From contig JAWKTN010000006.1 in NCBI GenBank assembly GCA_041399065.1, positions 682,001 to 746,000 of the forward strand: 64,000 nt of DNA. Reading direction: 5' to 3'. Positions 53,371-62,959 of this stretch are shown here, piece by piece (position 1 is the first letter of the stretch; every line of letters begins with the position of its first letter). The notes under the pieces are model-generated. The model saw only the letters and a list, made by a program, of their open reading frames with translations. It did not search any database and was not told where the DNA came from. The position numbers were made by a program, and so were the translations under genes. The stretch comes from JAGQPD01 sp020426865 (GTDB lineage: Bacteria > Planctomycetota > Planctomycetia > Pirellulales > Pirellulaceae).

Positions 53371-56300
53371 GTGAGAATCAGCGGCGTAAAAATCGACAAT
53401 TTCGGCGTCTGGCACGACCTGGAAATCCAGGGACTGCCGGAAGGGATGACCGTCTTCTACGGACCGAATGAAGCGGGCAAGAGTACGCTGATGCAGTTCA
53501 TGCGCAGCGTATTGTATGGATACCATCGCGATACGAACCAGCGTTACCTACCGCCTGTCGATCGAAGTGGTCCCGCCGGAGGCACATTATCGGTCGCCTC
53601 CCATGATGGCCATTTCTTGCTATCCCGCCACACCGACGCCGCCGCACCGTTTCGTAACCCGGGAGCATTGCAAGTCCATTCGCGCAGTGGCCGCACCGGA
53701 AACAGCTCTCGCTTGCAGTCGGTGCTGGGCGCCGTCGATGAACCGATATTCAACAATGTCTTCGCCGTCGGCTTGACCGAACTTCAGCAGCTCGGGACCC
53801 TCAACGCCACCGAAGCGGCCGAACGACTCTACAGCCTTGCATCGGGTACCGACCGCGTGTCGCTTGTCGATGTGATGCGATCGTTGCGTACCACCCGGAT
53901 GCGACTATTAACGGAGGACGATGGCAACGGCCTGGTCATGCGACTGCTGCAAAAGCGAACCTCCTTGGATAACGAAGTGGAACGCATGGCAGAGCATGCC
54001 GACCGGTGGGCAGAGGTCCAAGGCGAAATAGTTCGCTTGGACGAAGAGATCGCCAAGCTGGAAGGCAATCGGGATGAACTACGACGCCAAGCCAGACTGG
54101 CAGAGGTTGCCATACAAGTGCAACCGAAATGGGAATTGTGGCGACAATACAACAACGAACTGATCGCACTTGGGGATGTAGAAGAACTTCCCGCCGACGC
54201 CCTCGAACGTCTGGCCGATCTGAACCAGAAAATCGAACAGAAAAAAGCACAGCTCGAAGACTTAAAGACGCAACGCAATCAATTGCGAGAAGAGGCAGCC
54301 AAGCTTCCGCTGGAAGAAGAGTTGGCGAAGAATGCGGCCCGGATTCGAGCATTGGTCGATCAGCGAAACTGGATCGCCTCGCTTGAAGGACAGGTTCGGC
54401 GACTGGAAGGGCAATTGGAAGAAATCGACCTCGAAATCCGCACCGAACAGGAACGCCTGGGAATCACCGACGGGTTTCGCCCGGGAGCTCCCTTGCGGAT
54501 CACACGCAAGATGATTTCCAAACTGCGTGGCCCAGTCAAACGAATGAAGGAAGACCGCCAACGGGTCACCGAGGCCAAGCGGCAAGCTACGGAGCTGCGT
54601 GAAGAAGCCGAATCAGTGCAGAAACGCATCAAACAACTGCTTAATGGTGACAGTTCTCTGCGACGCATCGACGACAAGTGGAGCTTGGTAGCCGAAGTCG
54701 AAAAGACGGGAGCACTTGCGGCGGCCCTGCGGCGCAGGGCCCAAGTTGATGAAAATCTGGCGACGATGGAAGATCGGTTGGATGATGTCAACCTGCGTCG
54801 AGCGGAACTCCTGGAAGACCAGCTGTTGCCACCACGGACGTTAACGACGCTGGGGATGTTTTTTACCGCCGGTGTCATGCTGGCAATCTGCGGACTTTTC
54901 GGCGGCTATTTTGGTTTTCGCGACAACGTCCGTTGGCTGATGGTGCTGGTCGGCGCTGCCGGCGTCGGTGCCACAATCCTGATGAAACATCTGATGGAGA
55001 TCGGCTCGGTCGATGAACTCGACGAAACAGACCGACAATTCGGCATGCTGACAAAGCAACACCAGGAACTGGCGTCCGAACGAGAGGACCTGGAAGGTGC
55101 GCTGCCGCCAGGTAACGGCTCACTCGCCGATCGTCTCCGTGACACCGAAACCAAACTCGGCAATCTCGAGGAACTGCTGCCATTGGATTCCCGCCGCCGG
55201 GAAACACTCAAGCGCGCCGAAGACGCAGAAAAATTGGCAATTCAAGCCGCGGCGACATTGACGGAAAGCCAGCGTCTCTGGCAATCGACATTGCGTTCGC
55301 TGGGGCTATCCTCCAAGCTCACACCACCGCAATTCAAGGAGTTGATCGGCAAAACCGGAAACGTGCGACTGCTAGAGAAACAGCGACAGGAAATCCAGAA
55401 TGATTTGGAGAGAGCTCAACGCGACCTGCAATCGGTAACTAGCCAACTGACGGAAATCGCCACGCAATCGCTGTTGAAGTCCATCGACGAATCGCCGCTG
55501 AAGATTGTTGATCAGCTGGCTGACGGGATGAAGCGTCATAACAAGAATACCGAGCGTCGCGAGTCATTGCGCGGTCAATCGCGACAACTACGACGCGAAT
55601 ACGAGAAAATCTCAAAAGGCATTCATCAATTGCATGCAAAACGGTTGTCGATTATCGCGTCCAGCGGCGCCGAAGACGAACACGACTTGAAACGGATGTT
55701 GGACCGCCGGAATCAGGCACTCGAATTGACGGGTCTGCGAGACGATACGCTGCGAGAAATTCAAGACATCACCGGCTTGCGCGTCAACCAGGACGAAATC
55801 GAGCAGCAGTTGGGGGCTCAGTTGAAAGAAGACAACGCGTCGCGACTGCAACAGGCACAACAGGAAATGCAAGGACGCGACGTACGGTTAAAAGAACTGA
55901 TCGATCGACGCGGTCGGTTGCTGCAAGAATCGCAGACGTTAGCGAATAGTCGACAGTTGGCCGAGGCTCAACTATCGGCGTCGATGGCCGAGCAAAAATT
56001 ACGCGACGGTTTGGATCAATGGAAGTCGATCAGTGCGATCACCTCGATGTTGGAATCGGTTTATAAACGGTATGAGCGAGACCGCCAACCAGATACACTC
56101 AAAGAGGCCTCCGAGTATTTGGCGGAATTGACAAGTAATCGATATGTCCGCATCTGGACACCACTCAGCGAAGACGTGTTGTACGTCGATGATCACGATG
56201 GAAAAACCTTATCGGTGGACGTCCTCAGCCGCGGAACTCGCGAACAGGTTTTCCTCGGCCTGCGACTAGCATTAGCTTCCGATTATTCTCGTCGAGGGCT

Positions 56301-56895
56301 CCAATTGCCATTGATCCTCGATGATGTGTTAGTGAATTTTGATCTACCAAGAACGAAAGCTGCCGCGAAACTGCTGCGCGACTATTCATTGCGTGGCCAT
56401 CAGATCATCTTCTTCACCTGCCACGAACATATCATGAACGTCTTCCACGATCTCGATGTGCTCGTCCGAGAGATACCGCGACATGACGGCGTGGTTGACG
56501 AACCTATTTCCTTGGCAACACCCAAACCAATTCCTCTGGTCGCTCCGCAAAATCCCGACGTCGTTACCGAACCGGATCCAGCACCAAGACCGATCAAGGA
56601 AGTCGCCAGACCCAAGCTTCCCAAGAAGCGCAAAACCAAGAAGGTAGTGGTCGACGATTTTGAACTGCCCGCTACTGCCCCCATCGCCGCGACACCCACC
56701 GAAGTACCTGTGCCGCACGAAGTCCCTGTAAGTGTCGAATACGACGAATATGAATTCGAAATCGTCGGCGAAGACGGTGTTTTAGGGGAGGACGATGACG
56801 AATATGAGTATGTCTACGAATACGTCGACGAATCTGAAGTGCCCAATTTACAGCTGATTCGCGACGAACAAGAATACACGGAGTTCACTTCGTAA
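53371..56895 (+). CDS. YhaN-like SMC/Rad50-type ATPase with charged C-terminal tail
   Basis: About 1174 residues. Walker A is at residues 31-39 (GPNEAGKST), with long coiled coils (about 190-480 and 560-900). A pair of hydrophobic helices lies near 495-545 (LGMFFTAGVMLAICGLFGG), as in YhaN proteins. Signature and Walker B come at the end (SRGTREQVFLGLRLAL, LPLILDDVLVNFD), then FFTCHEH. An extra tail of about 140 residues is first basic (PKKRKTKK) then very acidic and Tyr-rich. GTG at 53371 is preferred for its GAGGAG site; another GTG at 53362 overlaps the previous stop. It probably forms a complex with the preceding gene product, acting on DNA ends or membranes. Confidence 0.88.
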   Translation: MRISGVKIDNFGVWHDLEIQGLPEGMTVFYGPNEAGKSTLMQFMRSVLYGYHRDTNQRYLPPVDRSGPAGGTLSVASHDGHFLLSRHTDAAAPFRNPGALQVHSRSGRTGNSSRLQSVLGAVDEPIFNNVFAVGLTELQQLGTLNATEAAERLYSLASGTDRVSLVDVMRSLRTTRMRLLTEDDGNGLVMRLLQKRTSLDNEVERMAEHADRWAEVQGEIVRLDEEIAKLEGNRDELRRQARLAEVAIQVQPKWELWRQYNNELIALGDVEELPADALERLADLNQKIEQKKAQLEDLKTQRNQLREEAAKLPLEEELAKNAARIRALVDQRNWIASLEGQVRRLEGQLEEIDLEIRTEQERLGITDGFRPGAPLRITRKMISKLRGPVKRMKEDRQRVTEAKRQATELREEAESVQKRIKQLLNGDSSLRRIDDKWSLVAEVEKTGALAAALRRRAQVDENLATMEDRLDDVNLRRAELLEDQLLPPRTLTTLGMFFTAGVMLAICGLFGGYFGFRDNVRWLMVLVGAAGVGATILMKHLMEIGSVDELDETDRQFGMLTKQHQELASEREDLEGALPPGNGSLADRLRDTETKLGNLEELLPLDSRRRETLKRAEDAEKLAIQAAATLTESQRLWQSTLRSLGLSSKLTPPQFKELIGKTGNVRLLEKQRQEIQNDLERAQRDLQSVTSQLTEIATQSLLKSIDESPLKIVDQLADGMKRHNKNTERRESLRGQSRQLRREYEKISKGIHQLHAKRLSIIASSGAEDEHDLKRMLDRRNQALELTGLRDDTLREIQDITGLRVNQDEIEQQLGAQLKEDNASRLQQAQQEMQGRDVRLKELIDRRGRLLQESQTLANSRQLAEAQLSASMAEQKLRDGLDQWKSISAITSMLESVYKRYERDRQPDTLKEASEYLAELTSNRYVRIWTPLSEDVLYVDDHDGKTLSVDVLSRGTREQVFLGLRLALASDYSRRGLQLPLILDDVLVNFDLPRTKAAAKLLRDYSLRGHQIIFFTCHEHIMNVFHDLDVLVREIPRHDGVVDEPISLATPKPIPLVAPQNPDVVTEPDPAPRPIKEVARPKLPKKRKTKKVVVDDFELPATAPIAATPTEVPVPHEVPVSVEYDEYEFEIVGEDGVLGEDDDEYEYVYEYVDESEVPNLQLIRDEQEYTEFTS

Positions 56896-56936
56896 CCTCC
56901 CCATCTTCCTGCGCAATCCTCCTCCTACATCTTCCT

Positions 56937-57134
56937 GCCCCCATCTTCCTGCCAAATCCTCTTCCTACCCCCATCTTCCTACCCCCATCTTCCTACCCCC
57001 ATCTTCCTACCCCCATCTTCCTACCCCCATCTTCCTACCCCCATCTTCCTGCCCCCATCTTCCTGCCCCCATCTTCCTGCCCCCATCTTCCTGCCCCCAT
57101 CTTCCTGCCCCCATCTTCCTGCCCCCATCTTCCT
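56937..57134. repeat. 14-bp minisatellite, 12 perfect tandem units
   Basis: Unit (a/g)cccccatcttcct repeats without interruption from 56967 to 57134. The first six units start with a and the next six with g. One more unit is at 56937-56950, separated by a degenerate 16-base unit; degenerate units also follow 57134. One strand is almost pure pyrimidine. It lies between two convergent genes. It is not a CRISPR array, as no spacers exist. Confidence 0.95.
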
Positions 57135-57191
57135 ACCCAATCCTCTTCCTACCAAATCCTGCTCCCCATTGAACCACCTCATCTTCATCCC

Positions 57192-58334
57192 CTAGTTGAA
57201 CGAGAATTTCCGTTCCTCGGCCTGTATCCGGATCGTATTGATGATGGCATTATCGAGCGTATCGGCTCCTTGTTCGTCCTGCAATTCCTTCATTTTCTCT
57301 GCAACGAATTCATTGCGAGCGCGGTTCAATTGATTAATCTGCTCTTGAATCTTAACGCGTTGGGCCTGCATATTGTCAACGTGCATCTTCAGTTCCTCGA
57401 GAGACAGCTTGCGTAGGTCCTCGGGCAGTTGATCCTTGGCCAGTTTTTCGAGCTTGATGGTACCATCGCGCACGGCGTCGCAGAGATCCCAACTGGAGTT
57501 GCAGTAAAGATGGTTAGCTTTGGCGAGGCCGCGTTGAGCGGCGACGGAGGACGACAGGTTTGCGGCGTTAGCATCCTGTCGAGCTTGCAATTCGAGTTTT
57601 TCGTTACCGTCGGCACCGTAGGCGACGTAGGTCTTATTGAGTTCCACACCCAAGCGTGCGATCTCTTCATCTTGCGGTGCCTCAAAGTCGACGACGGCTT
57701 GATTGTGATCGATGCTCATTGCCTTTCCATCGGCCAATTGTGCACCGTCGCGCCAGTCGTCGGGAATGCCGTTACCGCAATGGATGGTGTTGACGATGAT
57801 CCCTTTGGCGATCGCGGCCTGACATGCCTTTCGGTAGTCGACGGAACCTTGCGAGAACGGTTCGTTACCGGCGATGAAGATTACTTTCAAGTCATCTGGC
57901 GCTTGGCTCCAATTCAATTCCTCGGTGGCCTTCTGAATCACTTCACCGCAGAATTCGCTGCCGCCCGAGATTTGAATTCCGAAAAGCGCATCGCTAATGC
58001 TATCGAGATCGTCTGTCAGAGTGGATAACTGCGTGGCAGGGGGATTACCGTAATGATACAACGCAACCTGCAACTGCGGCCGTTGCCCGTCGATTTCAGC
58101 GGTAATAAATGAGTTGACGATTTTCCATAGTTCGCTGCGAGCCTGATCGATCAGGCCGCTCATGCTGCCGGAATTATCCAACAGAATGGCAATCTGCACG
58201 ATAGGTTTTTCGTGATACCCCGAGGCGATGTCCTCGTCGGCTCGCGTTGTTTGCGACGCACACAAGCCAATAACCAGTGCCAGGGACAACGTCCAACGTG
58301 AAACATCTGCATTTTTTCCGCTACGAGATTTCAT
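57192..58334 (-). CDS. Secreted von Willebrand factor A domain protein
   Basis: A 380-residue protein with a signal peptide (about 1-32, ending TTRA). A VWA domain (about 45-215) has the metal site DNSGSMSGL. The rest is helical with a coiled coil (about 300-360). VWA domains bind proteins in a metal-dependent way; no partner is known. The ATG at 58334 follows AGGAGAA. It lies 26 bases after a second VWA gene and both are probably one transcript. The 3' end faces the minisatellite. Confidence 0.85.
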   Translation of the reverse strand: MKSRSGKNADVSRWTLSLALVIGLCASQTTRADEDIASGYHEKPIVQIAILLDNSGSMSGLIDQARSELWKIVNSFITAEIDGQRPQLQVALYHYGNPPATQLSTLTDDLDSISDALFGIQISGGSEFCGEVIQKATEELNWSQAPDDLKVIFIAGNEPFSQGSVDYRKACQAAIAKGIIVNTIHCGNGIPDDWRDGAQLADGKAMSIDHNQAVVDFEAPQDEEIARLGVELNKTYVAYGADGNEKLELQARQDANAANLSSSVAAQRGLAKANHLYCNSSWDLCDAVRDGTIKLEKLAKDQLPEDLRKLSLEELKMHVDNMQAQRVKIQEQINQLNRARNEFVAEKMKELQDEQGADTLDNAIINTIRIQAEERKFSFN

Positions 58335-58360
58335 TGCAATTCTCCTAACTCTTAACGACA

Positions 58361-60664
58361 TCACTTCGCATTTACATCCGACCCGTTCAGGCCGTCGACC
58401 CGAATCAGGACAGGTTGACCGTCAACCAGCAATAGGGTGTCGCGATTCAGCGCGACGGACGCCTGCCGCCCTTGTTGGGCGAGGCGGCGGGCGAGTTCCA
58501 TGAATGCGTCCGATCCGAATTGTATTTCGCGTTTGGGACGCATCTCAGCTGCGGATTTGTCGACCAATCGGCTGTCGATCCACGTGTTCCCCTTGAGGTA
58601 GAACGCGCAGTCCGCCAGCTGTCGTACAGTGGTGATAGCAACGCGTCCGAGATTGGCGTCCAGGTACTTGTTGTTGTCACTCACACATTTGAACGACTTG
58701 AGCATCGAGTTATTAATATCCTGATTGACGGCTGCCGCACCCACGCGGCTTTCAACGGCACGTTGCTGCAGGTTCATCGCGGCGGTTTCCAGGACATCGG
58801 CACGACGGTTGAGGGGTGTTCCTTCTTCTGCCAAAAACGATGTATATTCGGTGAGTATACCGAACTCCGTCGACAATTTGACGATCTCATCGATCAATTC
58901 CTGGTTATTGTTGGCCAGTGACGGGTCAGTATCAGCGCCACTGCTGCGGATCGCGTCAATCAATATGCCAATCTTGCGTCCCGCCCAAAGGCGAGGGACA
59001 AATGCATTGCGAGTATTCGCCTGGTCAAACGAGAACTCGAATTCAAACGTGCGAGTTTTCCCCTCAGCAGATCCCTGCAACTGGAACTTCACCGGTTCGT
59101 TACCCACGTACCGGCCCAGCAGTACCAATTGATCACCGTCAAACAGGTCGGGCAGCTGAGCGGGCAGGACATCGCTGACACGGCCAAGTGCCGGGTTTCC
59201 GTCTTCCCCTATGACTTGCAACGCCGGCAATGCCAACGCTGGTCCCGACAATCGTCGGAACACGGTGGCAATTTTCAATTCAATGTCCTCGCCAGGCAAC
59301 ACGAACGTTGACGTCCCACGGGTTTGAAACGCAATGTTTTCGAGCAACGGCGAATTGACGTCGACGCCGACACCAAAGGTAAACACACGTCGCTGATACG
59401 GGTTCGAATCCGTTGCCAGCTCGCGAATCGCTTTTTCTGACGTGTTCCCAGTCGTCGGACGACCATCTGTCAAGAACAGGACGATTGGAAGGACGCCATC
59501 ACGCGGCTCAGGACGCAATGCCTCCAGCAATGCGTCATGGATATTGGTACCGCCTCGCGGCTTAAGTGCAGACAAGTATGATCGTGCCGCCTCTTCGGTG
59601 TTACTATTCTTAGCCACCGGTTCAGGTGAGAATTGTTCGACCGATTCATTGTAAGCGATGATGTTAAACCGTTCGTCGTCGTCCAGCCCCGCGATGATTT
59701 GCATGGCAGCTTGTCGGACTTGCGTAAGTTTATCGCCGCTCATGCTGCCAGAACGATCCAGAACGAGCGTCACTTCCCGCTTAACGCTGGTCGGTTCGCT
59801 AGTATCATCCCCTTCCCGACTGGGAATGCCGGCCAGCAACAAAAAGTATCCGCCGTTGGCGGAATCGGGGTAGGCAATAAGCGACGCCGACAGTGTGTCG
59901 TCTCCCAAAAGATACGAAAGGCGGAACGCGCCAGGCTCACTCTGTGCCGACTTCGATACACTTGTCGAGACAACATGCTGCTTGCCGTCGACTGCCGTGG
60001 CAACCTGCTCGGTCAACTCGTGGCTCGGCGAATATACTGTCGCGATCGGCCGCTTGGACTTGATCTTGACCTGGATGTTCCACGGCACCGTCTTTGCCAG
60101 CGATTCACTGCGAGGTAACACATAGTCCACTCGCTCGCCGTCGGCCGGCAGCAATGACTCGTACGTCAATCGAATCGTTTGTGTCCCATTGGGCTCGACT
60201 GGAAAGACGCTCGAACGGATCAAGTTGTAACCTACGAATTCCAACAGAGCCGGATCACGGAGTTTGGCGACAATCGAGTCGTACAGTCGCCGCGCTTCCT
60301 CACGGGGCAGCAGTCGAGCGGTCGGTTCGGAACCGCTGCCGTTGAAGTCTAACCCCCGCACGACCGCTCGGTCCGGGACCGGCACTAACAACTCGGCCTC
60401 CAATCGCCGACCGGTCGAGTTGCGCAGATGAATATCCAGCGTAGTCGTCGCAACCTGCTCGAGGATTTCCACAGTCGCGTCGACTCTGGCTAATTCCACG
60501 CCTCCAATGTGTGGTTCATGGAATACGCGAGTCTGAGGAATAATGACGTTTGAGGCCCAGCGAATTGAGGAAGTCGGCGTCTGCGCTGTTGCTGGAACAG
60601 ATAAAGACGCGGCCAGCGTCGCGAGGACGCCGAACCGTAGACAAATTCGACGAGTTGGTTGCAT
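58361..60664 (-). CDS. Secreted VIT and VWA domain protein
   Basis: A 767-residue protein with a signal peptide (about 1-28, ending ATAQ). A VIT domain (about 45-170; HLRNSTGRRLEAELLVPVPD, then YDSIVAKLRDPALLEFVGYN split) is followed by VWA (about 290-460) with the metal site LDRSGSMSGDKL and a conserved FLTDGRPTTGN. The pattern matches inter-alpha-trypsin-inhibitor-like proteins, common in planctomycetes, which may bind matrix or partner proteins. The ATG at 60664 is chosen for a strong AGGAGGT site; an upstream frame is not coding in style. Downstream is the VWA gene at 58334. Confidence 0.9.
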   Translation of the reverse strand: MQPTRRICLRFGVLATLAASLSVPATAQTPTSSIRWASNVIIPQTRVFHEPHIGGVELARVDATVEILEQVATTTLDIHLRNSTGRRLEAELLVPVPDRAVVRGLDFNGSGSEPTARLLPREEARRLYDSIVAKLRDPALLEFVGYNLIRSSVFPVEPNGTQTIRLTYESLLPADGERVDYVLPRSESLAKTVPWNIQVKIKSKRPIATVYSPSHELTEQVATAVDGKQHVVSTSVSKSAQSEPGAFRLSYLLGDDTLSASLIAYPDSANGGYFLLLAGIPSREGDDTSEPTSVKREVTLVLDRSGSMSGDKLTQVRQAAMQIIAGLDDDERFNIIAYNESVEQFSPEPVAKNSNTEEAARSYLSALKPRGGTNIHDALLEALRPEPRDGVLPIVLFLTDGRPTTGNTSEKAIRELATDSNPYQRRVFTFGVGVDVNSPLLENIAFQTRGTSTFVLPGEDIELKIATVFRRLSGPALALPALQVIGEDGNPALGRVSDVLPAQLPDLFDGDQLVLLGRYVGNEPVKFQLQGSAEGKTRTFEFEFSFDQANTRNAFVPRLWAGRKIGILIDAIRSSGADTDPSLANNNQELIDEIVKLSTEFGILTEYTSFLAEEGTPLNRRADVLETAAMNLQQRAVESRVGAAAVNQDINNSMLKSFKCVSDNNKYLDANLGRVAITTVRQLADCAFYLKGNTWIDSRLVDKSAAEMRPKREIQFGSDAFMELARRLAQQGRQASVALNRDTLLLVDGQPVLIRVDGLNGSDVNAK

Positions 60665-60817
60665 GGTTACCTCCTGTGCGAAAATCTGCGAATCGCGATC
60701 GTGTAGCGGTGATCTACCACTATTTATACGCAATTGGCAACCGATTCTTCGTAACAGGTTTGTAACTGCAAGAACCCATGCTATCCGGCCTGCACCCGCA
60801 CCGGAGGAGGGCATTAG

Positions 60818-61450
60818 CTATCGCCAAGCTGACGCGGCGGGCGGTGTATCGGGAGATGATGGTGTCGGTTGCGGTGACGCTGATTGGTAGTGTCGGTTGA
60901 TGAAATCATTCTGAATCCACATCAATTTCTGAAAGGCACGCACCGTACTGCGTTCTTCGTTCTTATCCAATTCCAGATCGAAGATTGTTTCGGTTAGTGT
61001 GTCCGAGAGCAGTCCCATCAGTGCGTTCATTTGCACTAGCGGCACGTCAATCTGCTTGTTGCCCGACTGCGGCGTATGCATTTTTCCTACGACGTTGAGG
61101 TATTTCACCATCCGTGCGTCGTAGGGGTTGCCGACGAGTGCCTGGAGGTATCGTCGCAGGTGTTCCTTGCGAAATTGGATCTGTTCGGCATCCTGACCGA
61201 GCGCCGCCAACCCATCGGGCAGTTGTCCTTCGAAGCCGAACTGGCGCGGCAGGAAATGCCGCGCCGTGGCATCAAATGACAACAGTTGGCGATACGTGCC
61301 ATCGACCATTGCGGGAATGCGTGGTGTCAATCGAGCGGCCAAGCCGTGGATTCGCCGTACGTCGTCCTCGGTGAAACCGATGAACTCGGCCAAGTAATCG
61401 TAGCGGTATTGTAGATCCGACTCTAATCTCGCCTCATCCACAGATTTCAT
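60818..61450 (-). CDS. Protoglobin family protein (single-domain globin sensor type)
   Basis: A 210-residue haem protein of the protoglobin/globin-coupled-sensor fold. Helical pattern with LQYRYDYLAEFIGFTEDD at the start, RKEHLRRYLQALV and the proximal haem region YLNVVGKMHTPQ (His125 the expected iron ligand), then VPLVQMNALMGLL. No output domain is attached; the tail is Pro/Ser-rich. Such proteins bind O2, CO or NO. It follows hcp by 63 bases, which suggests a role in NO handling. The ATG at 61450 gives the usual family N terminus; the Shine-Dalgarno is weak. Confidence 0.85.
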   Translation of the reverse strand: MKSVDEARLESDLQYRYDYLAEFIGFTEDDVRRIHGLAARLTPRIPAMVDGTYRQLLSFDATARHFLPRQFGFEGQLPDGLAALGQDAEQIQFRKEHLRRYLQALVGNPYDARMVKYLNVVGKMHTPQSGNKQIDVPLVQMNALMGLLSDTLTETIFDLELDKNEERSTVRAFQKLMWIQNDFINRHYQSASPQPTPSSPDTPPAASAWR

Positions 61451-61513
61451 AGGTGGACACACCCTTCTGCACGCAAGCCACAATATCTTGTTGGATTCCC
61501 GAAGAAGCACAGG

Positions 61514-62800
61514 CTAGGCCATCGCCAGCTGCAAATCAACAAGGGGTTTGTCGCTGATCAGTTTCAGATCAAACTTCTCTTGCAAGATTCGCACGACATT
61601 CGGCGTAAGAAAAGCTGGCGGAGCTGGACCGATACGAATCCCTTGGACGCCCAGATACAAGAGCGTCAAAAGCACGGCGACAGCCTTTTGTTCGAACCAT
61701 GATAAGACAATTGTCAGCGGCAGATCATTGACGCCGCAATCAAACGCCTTGGCCAACCCTGTTGCGACTTGGATGGCACTGAACGCGTCGTTGCATTGTC
61801 CCATGTCCAGGAATCGTGGGATCCCGTCGATGGCACCGTAGTCATAGTCCCGGATGCGATACTTGCCGCACCCGAGCGTAATGATCACCGTGTCGTCCGG
61901 CGTATGTTGCGCGTAATCGGTGTAGTAGTTTCGTCCGAGTTCATCGCCGTCGCAGCCGCCGATCAAAAAGAACCGCTTGATAGCGCCGCTCTTGACGGCT
62001 CCGACAACTTTATCGGCCAATCCCAAAACGACGCTGTGATGAAATCCGATCGTCGATTCCCCCTTCTTGGCGTCCGTCAACGGGGCGCTCCGTTTGGCAG
62101 CCTCGATCACGGGAGCGAAGTTGTTATCCTTCAATCTGGTGCCGCCGGGTACCGCCGTAACTCGCGTGGTAAACAGGCGATCCTGATAACTTTCCCAAGG
62201 AATTAGCACGCAATTGGTCGTTGCCAATACCGCTCCCGAAAACTCCGCGAACTCGGCCCGCTGGTTCTGCCAGGCACCGCCGTAGTGTCCCACCAAATGG
62301 GAATGTTTCTTGAGATTCGGATAACTGTGTGCGGGCAGCATTTCGCCATGGGTATAGACGTTGATTCCGGTGCCAGAGGTCTGCTCCAACAGATCAGCCA
62401 AGTCCAGCATGTCGTGCCCCGTCACCAGGATCCCAGGCCCCGCCTTCGTCCCTTCGTAAACCACGGTCGGTTCTGGCGTGCCGAATTTCTCCGTATGCCC
62501 AGCGTCCAATAGTTCCATCACGCGCAAGTTCATTCGCCCGCATTCGAGGACCAACTCGAGCAGACTTTCCAGGTCAAAATTGACGTTCGTTACGGTGGCA
62601 AACAGGGCTTCCTCGATGAAGGCACTCACTTCTTCGTCGGTCTTGCCCAAACGTCGAGCGTGATTGGCGTAGGCAGCCATGCCCTTGACGCCGTAGAGCA
62701 GCGTTTCTTGAAGGGATTGCATGTCCGGATCTTTCCCGCACACGCCAATGTCCACGCATCCCGTTCCGTTACTCGTCTGTTCGCATTGATTACAAAACAT
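61514..62800 (-). CDS. hcp: Short hybrid cluster protein (Hcp/hydroxylamine reductase family)
   Basis: A 428-residue iron-sulfur protein. N-terminal cluster ligands C3, C6, C15 and C21 (CX2CX8CX5C) bind a 4Fe-4S cluster. Ligands for the hybrid cluster are all visible: His and Glu in THGEM, Cys in TTNCVL, GGCDGDE, LGCGKY and GQCNDAF, and Glu/Lys in SWFEQKAV. Usual class I Hcp is about 540-550 residues; about 110 are missing after the first cluster, as in the short class III type. Hcp is an NO reductase/hydroxylamine reductase of nitrosative stress. The ATG at 62800 follows GGGGAGGG; other starts upstream are implausible. Confidence 0.93.
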   Translation of the reverse strand: MFCNQCEQTSNGTGCVDIGVCGKDPDMQSLQETLLYGVKGMAAYANHARRLGKTDEEVSAFIEEALFATVTNVNFDLESLLELVLECGRMNLRVMELLDAGHTEKFGTPEPTVVYEGTKAGPGILVTGHDMLDLADLLEQTSGTGINVYTHGEMLPAHSYPNLKKHSHLVGHYGGAWQNQRAEFAEFSGAVLATTNCVLIPWESYQDRLFTTRVTAVPGGTRLKDNNFAPVIEAAKRSAPLTDAKKGESTIGFHHSVVLGLADKVVGAVKSGAIKRFFLIGGCDGDELGRNYYTDYAQHTPDDTVIITLGCGKYRIRDYDYGAIDGIPRFLDMGQCNDAFSAIQVATGLAKAFDCGVNDLPLTIVLSWFEQKAVAVLLTLLYLGVQGIRIGPAPPAFLTPNVVRILQEKFDLKLISDKPLVDLQLAMA

Positions 62801-62871
62801 GCCGCCCTCCCCTACGTCTTCGGTCAACTTCCACGACCATCGTGAAATGGATTGAGCCCAAATCGTAGGCG

Positions 62872-62897
62872 ATGGATATTTGGATGTCAATATCCAT
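62872..62897 (-). promoter_or_regulatory. 9-bp perfect inverted repeat upstream of hcp, candidate operator
   Basis: Arms atggatatt (62872-62880) and aatatccat (62889-62897) are exact complements, 8 bases apart. The centre is about 85 bases before the hcp start codon, where a promoter would be. A repressor or activator of nitrosative-stress genes (NsrR/Rrf2, CRP/FNR-type) could bind. The sequence does not match any consensus closely enough to name one. Confidence 0.5.
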
Positions 62898-62959
62898 AAT
62901 TTCCTCGCAAGCACGGTGGTCTTGGCGGGAGTTCGGCGGGAAGGAGCCCGAAAACTGGG

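Noticed and set aside
56937..57134. Possible CRISPR array
   Set aside because: Units abut directly with no spacers, and no cas genes are present.
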